From Halobacillus kuroshimensis DSM 18393 (lineage in GTDB: Bacteria > Bacillota > Bacilli > Bacillales > Halobacillaceae): a stretch of DNA of 64,000 bases. A program made the position numbers and the translations under genes. The stretch is taken from the NCBI RefSeq assembly GCF_000425705.1, contig NZ_AUDY01000011.1, positions 296,356-360,355 of the forward strand, in the 5' to 3' direction. How positions within the stretch are numbered: position 1 is the first letter of the stretch; each line of letters starts with the position of its first letter. The notes beneath the pieces are model-generated. The model had not been told where the DNA came from, did not search any database, and was given only the letters and a program-made list of their open reading frames with translations. This document shows positions 59,930-64,000 of the stretch, piece after piece.

Positions 59930-61033
59930 TTATTCTTTCGTGTATATTTCATCGTTCAATTCTACTTCTTTCACTTCTGCCTGAGGCAGGAGGATTTTCT
60001 CGAAATCGAAGGCATTCAACTCTTTGTTGTCCTTCACTTTGTTTGGAAGATCCGGATTTGCAAGAGCTCCGGTCCCAATTGAAACGAGATGGGCTTGTCC
60101 AGAAGTCAGGAGGGCTTCAGCTTTCTCCGGGTCCTGGAGTTGACCATTGGCAATCACTGTAATTCCGCTGAACGTTTTTGCTGCTTCGGCCAGTGTTTTT
60201 GTTCCCTCGCCGAAGGAAGAAGCAGAAGCATCACCGTCTGTGACGTGGATATAGTCAAGACCTGTTTTGCCGAGTGTACCGAAGATTTCTTCCGCCTCTT
60301 TTTCCCCGCCGGCCCACTTATGGGCTTGATCAGCTACTTTTCCTTGGGAGATGCGGATACCGACAATGAAGTCTTCGCCAACCGCTGCAAGCACCTCATC
60401 GACGACCTCAAGGACGAAGCGGAGCCGATTTTCTACAGACCCCCCATAGGCGTCTTCTCTGTGGTTTAAGTAATCAGTCAGGAACTGATCCAGCAGGTAG
60501 CCGTTGGCCCCGTGGATTTCCACACCGTCAAAACCAGCAGCTTTTGCGCGTTTGGCACTGTCGACAAAACTCATTTTTGTCTCCGTCAGGTCTGGTTCAT
60601 CCATCGCTCTAGGCGTCTGGAACGGACCTGATCCCCCGTAGAAGCCAAGCTGTTCGCCTTTAGGGGCTATGGCAGATGGAGCGATGGTTTCATCTGTATA
60701 AGCATTCCCCTGACTTTGGCCTCCCGCGTGCATCAGCTGGGCAATCATGATGGAGCCTTCATCGTGAACAGCTTCTATCACGGGTTTCCATGCATCCGCC
60801 TGAATATCTGTCGCAAGACCTGGTTGATTGTTGTAGCCCTGGCTGAAGCTCTGATCTGTGTAGATGCCTTCGCTGATAATGGCTGCAAAGCCGCCTTTAG
60901 CGAAACGGCGGTAATATTCTTTCATTGTATCGTTGGCACGGCCATCAGCCTCTGCGCTGATCCGCGTCATTGGTGCCACAACATAACGGTTTTGGAGCGT
61001 TTTACTATCTAAATGGAATGAATCAAAAAGCAT
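59930..61033 (-). CDS. Old yellow enzyme family NADH:flavin oxidoreductase (YqiG-like)
   Basis: 367 residues, FMN-binding TIM barrel. NRYVVAPMTRISA, AQLMHAGGQSQG, GFDGVEIHGANGYLLDQFL and NHREDAYGGSVENRLRF are the OYE motifs; His 174-Asn-type ligands for substrate carbonyls appear in EIHGAN. It reduces activated C=C bonds with NAD(P)H. The ATG at 61033 lies eight bases after AAAGGTGG; the GTG four codons upstream overlaps that site. Relation to YqiG is based on overall likeness. Confidence 0.88.
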   Translation of the reverse strand: MLFDSFHLDSKTLQNRYVVAPMTRISAEADGRANDTMKEYYRRFAKGGFAAIISEGIYTDQSFSQGYNNQPGLATDIQADAWKPVIEAVHDEGSIMIAQLMHAGGQSQGNAYTDETIAPSAIAPKGEQLGFYGGSGPFQTPRAMDEPDLTETKMSFVDSAKRAKAAGFDGVEIHGANGYLLDQFLTDYLNHREDAYGGSVENRLRFVLEVVDEVLAAVGEDFIVGIRISQGKVADQAHKWAGGEKEAEEIFGTLGKTGLDYIHVTDGDASASSFGEGTKTLAEAAKTFSGITVIANGQLQDPEKAEALLTSGQAHLVSIGTGALANPDLPNKVKDNKELNAFDFEKILLPQAEVKEVELNDEIYTKE

Positions 61034-61224
61034 TTCTTCTGCCACCTTTCCTTATCGTAAGCTCTTTCAGGGTACGTTCTTTTTGTCTCAAATTCAAAGT
61101 AAATGCTCAGCCAGCTATAAGCTAGCATACCCCTGCTTCTTTTTTTCATTAGAGGCAGTCATCCTTCAATAATCTTCCATCCTGCCGATATAGTAGAAGA
61201 TAGAACTTTTTAGGAGATGAGCAT

Positions 61225-61992
61225 ATGAATTTAGAAGGTAGAGTGGCTGTTATTACCGGTGGTTCCGATGGAATTGGGAAAGCTGCTGCGGAGGAGATGA
61301 TCCGCCAGGGAGCACGGGTGGTGCTGGCGGATATCAATGAGGACCAAGGAGAGCAGGTCGTTGAAGCATTAAGAAAACAAGGCGGAGAAGCTGTATTCTG
61401 TAAAACGGACGTGACTGTCTATAATCAGGTGGAAGCGTTGGTGAAAACCGCTGTCGATGCCTATGGGACGATCGATATTATGTTCAACAATGCAGGGATC
61501 GGCGTCAATAAGCCCTTCCTTGAGCATACCCCTGAGGACTATCACGCGGTTGTCGATGTGAACCAGCACGGGGTCTACTATGGAATGCTGGCTGCAGCGA
61601 AAAAAATGAAAGAGCTTGATGTGCAGGGTGTGATTATCAATAATGCTTCTGTTTTCGGATTTACAGGAACACTTGGTATTACCGGCTACCAGGCAGCAAA
61701 AGGAGCTGTCGTCACGCTTACAAAGCATGGGGCTTTAGAGCTTGCTCCACACGGCATACGTGTTGTCGCGATCGGACCCGGTGGTGTGAATACGAAAATT
61801 GTAGACGGTTATAGAAAAGCCGGCCTTCTGGAATATATGGAGCATCAGCAGTTGACGAGGAAGCTGATTGAGCCGGAGGAAGTCGCTGGAGTGGTGGCCT
61901 TTTTAGCTTCTGATGCGTCCCGTTCCATCAATGGAACAACGGTCATGGCAGATGACGGGTTCACTGTGTTCAAGTCCGATATCCGGCCATAA
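61225..61992 (+). CDS. Short-chain dehydrogenase/reductase
   Basis: 255 residues. TGGSDGIGKAA is the NAD(P)-binding loop (TGxxxGIG), NNAGIGV the structural NNAG, NNASVFG the catalytic Ser and GYQAAKGAV the YxxxK pair. An acidic residue at the end of the second strand (LADINEDQ) suggests NAD(H) preference. Substrate unknown. TAGGAG precedes the ATG. The chemoreceptor-like gene begins 12 bases after the stop, so the two are cotranscribed. Confidence 0.9.
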   Translation: MNLEGRVAVITGGSDGIGKAAAEEMIRQGARVVLADINEDQGEQVVEALRKQGGEAVFCKTDVTVYNQVEALVKTAVDAYGTIDIMFNNAGIGVNKPFLEHTPEDYHAVVDVNQHGVYYGMLAAAKKMKELDVQGVIINNASVFGFTGTLGITGYQAAKGAVVTLTKHGALELAPHGIRVVAIGPGGVNTKIVDGYRKAGLLEYMEHQQLTRKLIEPEEVAGVVAFLASDASRSINGTTVMADDGFTVFKSDIRP

Positions 61993-62004
61993 GGAGAGGT
62001 GAGT

Positions 62005-63483
62005 ATGAATAACGTAGAAGCAATGAAGCATAAGGACATGAAGAAGAAGAACGGCCTTTTATTTGTTGGTTTCGGGATCTCTCTTGTGGTTGCTTTTTTA
62101 AAGTCTTTCGTAGAACAAGACATGGCGGCTGTGGCGATGTTCGGCGCAGAAACGCTTTTGTATACGCTTTTGTATACGGTCCTTACATTTGTTATGAAAA
62201 GAGACAGCTGGTTCCCTTACGTCAGCGTCGTGCTCGTCCAGGTATTTACAATGGCCGGGATATGGGTGACGGGCGGGGGATGGACCATTATATTAGTAAG
62301 TTATTTCCTGGCCATCTTTTCTGTCGTTCATTACAAGGCGGCTGTCTTTGCGCTTGGATATGGACTTGGATTGGTCACGATTCTTACAGGCACTTTTTTA
62401 AGTACGGTCAATAAGGACGCCATTCTTGAGGAGGCACCGACAATCCTTTTGGTCTACATCCTCATGGGTCTTCTTCTCGGAGTCTTGATCTACCTTGGCA
62501 ACCGCCAGGATACATTTATCAGAAAGCTCCTTCGGGAAGCCGAACAACGCTCCAAGATGGAACTGGAAAAACGCCGTACACTGGAAGAGCATGTAAGTGT
62601 GATCATTGATGATTTGTCCAAAGTGAACGAGCATGTACAGCGGAATCGTGTATCGCAGTCAGAAATGAGGCATGCCATTCAGGAAGTAGCGGCTGGAAGT
62701 CATCATCAGAGCGGACAGATTACAGCCATTTCCGACCAGTCCAGTTCCTCGCGTTCCGAAATGGAAGAGTTGAGCGGTCTTATGGAGACTTTGAAGGAAG
62801 AGACCGGCCGGGCAGGGGAATTGACCGGAGAAGGAAAAACAAAGGTACATAGGTTTACCAAAGGGGTGGAAGAGGTTCACGCGTTTATCCATGACTTGAA
62901 AGAAACCTTCTATACACTTAGTGAAAAAGTAAAGGAAACCGACAGCTTCTCTAAAGATATTAAGAAAATTTCAGAGCAGACGAATCTTCTCGCTTTAAAT
63001 GCGTCCATTGAGGCTGCGAGAGCAGGGGAAGCCGGCAGGGGCTTTTCTGTTGTCGCTGAGGAAATCCGCAAGCTTGCCGAAGTAACCAAGCGGGCGGCTG
63101 ATCAAATCACTGAGAATCTTTTTGAAGTCAGCCAGAACAATACGGAAACCTTGTCCAAGATGGAGGTGAGTGTAGAGAAGATGTCTTCGATACAATCTTC
63201 TTCTACAGATATACACGGCACCTTCCAGGAGCTGAGCCGCGTGCTTATAAACATCAATCAGAGCTTTGATCAAACGAATGAAGCGGCGGGCCGGGTTGTA
63301 GAAAGCAGTACGGAAATTGATCGCTGGAGCGGAGATCTGGCAGCCGTCATCGAAGAGTCGAGCGCCGGGATGGAGCAGATGAGTGCAACAGTGGAGTCGT
63401 TGACGGCTGATAATGGTAAAATCGCCGATACCATGAAAGAAACAACAGACCGTGCTGTTCATCTGCTGGAGGAGAACCTATAA
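62005..63483 (+). CDS. Methyl-accepting chemotaxis-like protein without HAMP domain
   Basis: 492 residues. Six hydrophobic segments fill residues 15-165 with no extracellular sensor loop of size. A coiled-coil signalling domain follows, with hairpin tip [35 protein letters not shown] (given by its start and key repeats). No HAMP domain separates the two. It may sense membrane state or a small molecule in the bilayer, or act as a soluble-type receptor on a membrane anchor. AAGGAGAGG precedes the ATG at 62005; GTG at 61999 is the alternative. Cotranscribed with the SDR gene. Confidence 0.87.
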   Translation: MNNVEAMKHKDMKKKNGLLFVGFGISLVVAFLKSFVEQDMAAVAMFGAETLLYTLLYTVLTFVMKRDSWFPYVSVVLVQVFTMAGIWVTGGGWTIILVSYFLAIFSVVHYKAAVFALGYGLGLVTILTGTFLSTVNKDAILEEAPTILLVYILMGLLLGVLIYLGNRQDTFIRKLLREAEQRSKMELEKRRTLEEHVSVIIDDLSKVNEHVQRNRVSQSEMRHAIQEVAAGSHHQSGQITAISDQSSSSRSEMEELSGLMETLKEETGRAGELTGEGKTKVHRFTKGVEEVHAFIHDLKETFYTLSEKVKETDSFSKDIKKISEQTNLLALNASIEAARAGEAGRGFSVVAEEIRKLAEVTKRAADQITENLFEVSQNNTETLSKMEVSVEKMSSIQSSSTDIHGTFQELSRVLININQSFDQTNEAAGRVVESSTEIDRWSGDLAAVIEESSAGMEQMSATVESLTADNGKIADTMKETTDRAVHLLEENL

Positions 63484-63486
63484 AAA

Positions 63487-63508
63487 AGACGGGCTTCATG
63501 CCCGTCTT
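63487..63508. terminator. Hairpin between the chemoreceptor and zinc-knuckle genes
   Basis: AGACGGGC pairs with GCCCGTCT around TTCAT. The strong T6 tract is on the minus-strand side, so it chiefly ends the minus-strand gene. Confidence 0.8.
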
Positions 63509-63519
63509 CCGTGGAGGAT

Positions 63520-63783
63520 TCAAGCGAACTGCTTCAGTGCCTTGTACACTTCCTCTCCCTCATCATTCAATACGTGACCGCTTCCGTGACAGCGGCTGCA
63601 CTTGGTTTCATAACTGGTTTCCTCGACGGCCAGTTTCCAAGCCGCTTTCTCACTGGCATGATTGACGCGGCTGTAATGATCCATAATCATATTGGCCTTG
63701 CTGTCATCATATTCCTTATAAGCCCCTGTTCCCTGACACAGGGGGCAGACATGATAGAGGTGGCTCACTGTATGTTTATTCAA
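63520..63783 (-). CDS. Small DnaJ-type zinc-knuckle protein
   Basis: 87 residues with two CxxCxGxG motifs, CPLCQGTG near residue 13 and CSRCHGSG near residue 62, which together would bind one zinc as in the DnaJ cysteine-rich domain. There is no J domain. A helical segment links them. The TTG start at 63783 is seven bases after AAGGAAG. Such short proteins are found in Bacillaceae without known function. Confidence 0.75.
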   Translation of the reverse strand: MNKHTVSHLYHVCPLCQGTGAYKEYDDSKANMIMDHYSRVNHASEKAAWKLAVEETSYETKCSRCHGSGHVLNDEGEEVYKALKQFA

Positions 63784-64000
63784 ACGAACACTTCCTTCTT
63801 ATTTGATATAGTTAAAGTATGATTGATTTTATGAAATATTCTGACAAAAGGCAATACTTTTTCTTCCCATAAAAAAGAAAAAAAGTCATTTTGGACGAAA
63901 GACCTACCCGATAGATATAGAAAAATCCGTATTATCCAGTTAGAGTTGTCCGCATGTCGTGTTGAGGGGGCACGTTCCGCTTATCGGTGGATGCCTGCCG
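63784..64000. other. Right-end intergenic region
   Basis: No gene seen. It must hold the promoter of the zinc-knuckle gene (minus strand) and, beyond an AT-rich stretch, ends in GC-rich sequence whose last 23 bases read on the minus strand CGGCAGGCATCCACCGAT, similar to the repeat-like segment at 59630-59660. Confidence 0.4.

Noticed and set aside
59806..60162. 118-codon plus-strand frame overlapping the old yellow enzyme gene
   Set aside because: Its second half is antisense to a well-supported enzyme and it crosses two terminator hairpins.
1..64000. Prophage, insertion sequence, CRISPR array, tRNA or rRNA genes
   Set aside because: No transposase, integrase, phage structural gene, regularly spaced repeat array or tRNA/rRNA-like sequence was seen on either strand.

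Overview
The window reads as chromosome of a spore-forming, low-to-moderate GC member of the Bacillaceae, most likely a moderate halophile of the Halobacillus/Pontibacillus type. Evidence for this is AAGGAGG-type ribosome binding sites with frequent GTG and TTG starts, spore-type genes (LysM-GH18 hydrolase, a small spore protein behind a sigma-G-like promoter), acidic exported proteins, and a BCCT osmolyte transporter next to CPA1-type ion transport. I see no rRNA, tRNA, CRISPR array, prophage or insertion sequence.

Layout. 1-8.5 kb: the 3' end of galE, a DUF4317 protein, two spore genes, a UvrD-like helicase, a membrane protein, a photolyase remnant, a Fur-controlled flavodoxin unit, and a DUF819 permease. 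8.6-13.7 kb: glpP fused transcriptionally to a ugp-type glycerol-3-phosphate ABC transporter behind an attenuator-like leader. 13.7-25.4 kb: BCCT and sugar transporters, DUF3231, a PAP2-like protein, a cation/proton antiporter, a cystine ABC transporter, SelO and a ferritin-like/cupin fusion. 25.4-27.8 kb: a Pho-box-controlled alkaline phosphatase with a sortase-type tail, followed by a class D sortase. 27.9-39.4 kb: a 1031-residue acetyltransferase fusion with an amidohydrolase, a frameshifted SnoaL-like gene, a spermidine synthase/DUF350/DUF4247 operon, MarR-pirin, a DDAH-like enzyme and an Eis-like acetyltransferase. 39.5-45.3 kb: a complete alpha-galactoside operon (msmR-msmE-amyD-amyC-melA) with cre and palindromic operator. 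45.3-48.6 kb: a two-gene unit of an ATP-grasp ligase and a 653-residue protein with a papain/calpain-like Cys-His-Asn pattern. 48.8-51.8 kb: YkvA-like protein and a stand-alone Z1-domain helicase-like protein. 52-64 kb: a parvulin-less PrsA/SurA-like lipoprotein, an XRE regulator, a guanine-riboswitch-controlled purine permease, FMN reductase/LysR pair, DUF2207, an old yellow enzyme, an SDR, a chemoreceptor-like protein and a zinc-knuckle protein.

The regulatory sites fit the genes they precede: Fur box with flavodoxin, Pho box with phosphatase, purine riboswitch with purine permease, cre plus palindrome with the melibiose-type operon, and GlpP with a glycerol-3-phosphate importer. The best candidates for undescribed biology are the ATP-grasp/Cys-protease-like pair, the sortase/phosphatase pair with a non-canonical LADTA signal, the glpP-ugp arrangement, the lone Z1 protein, the acetyltransferase megafusion, and a minus-strand small RNA candidate between msmR and msmE. 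All family assignments come from reading motifs; no database search was run.
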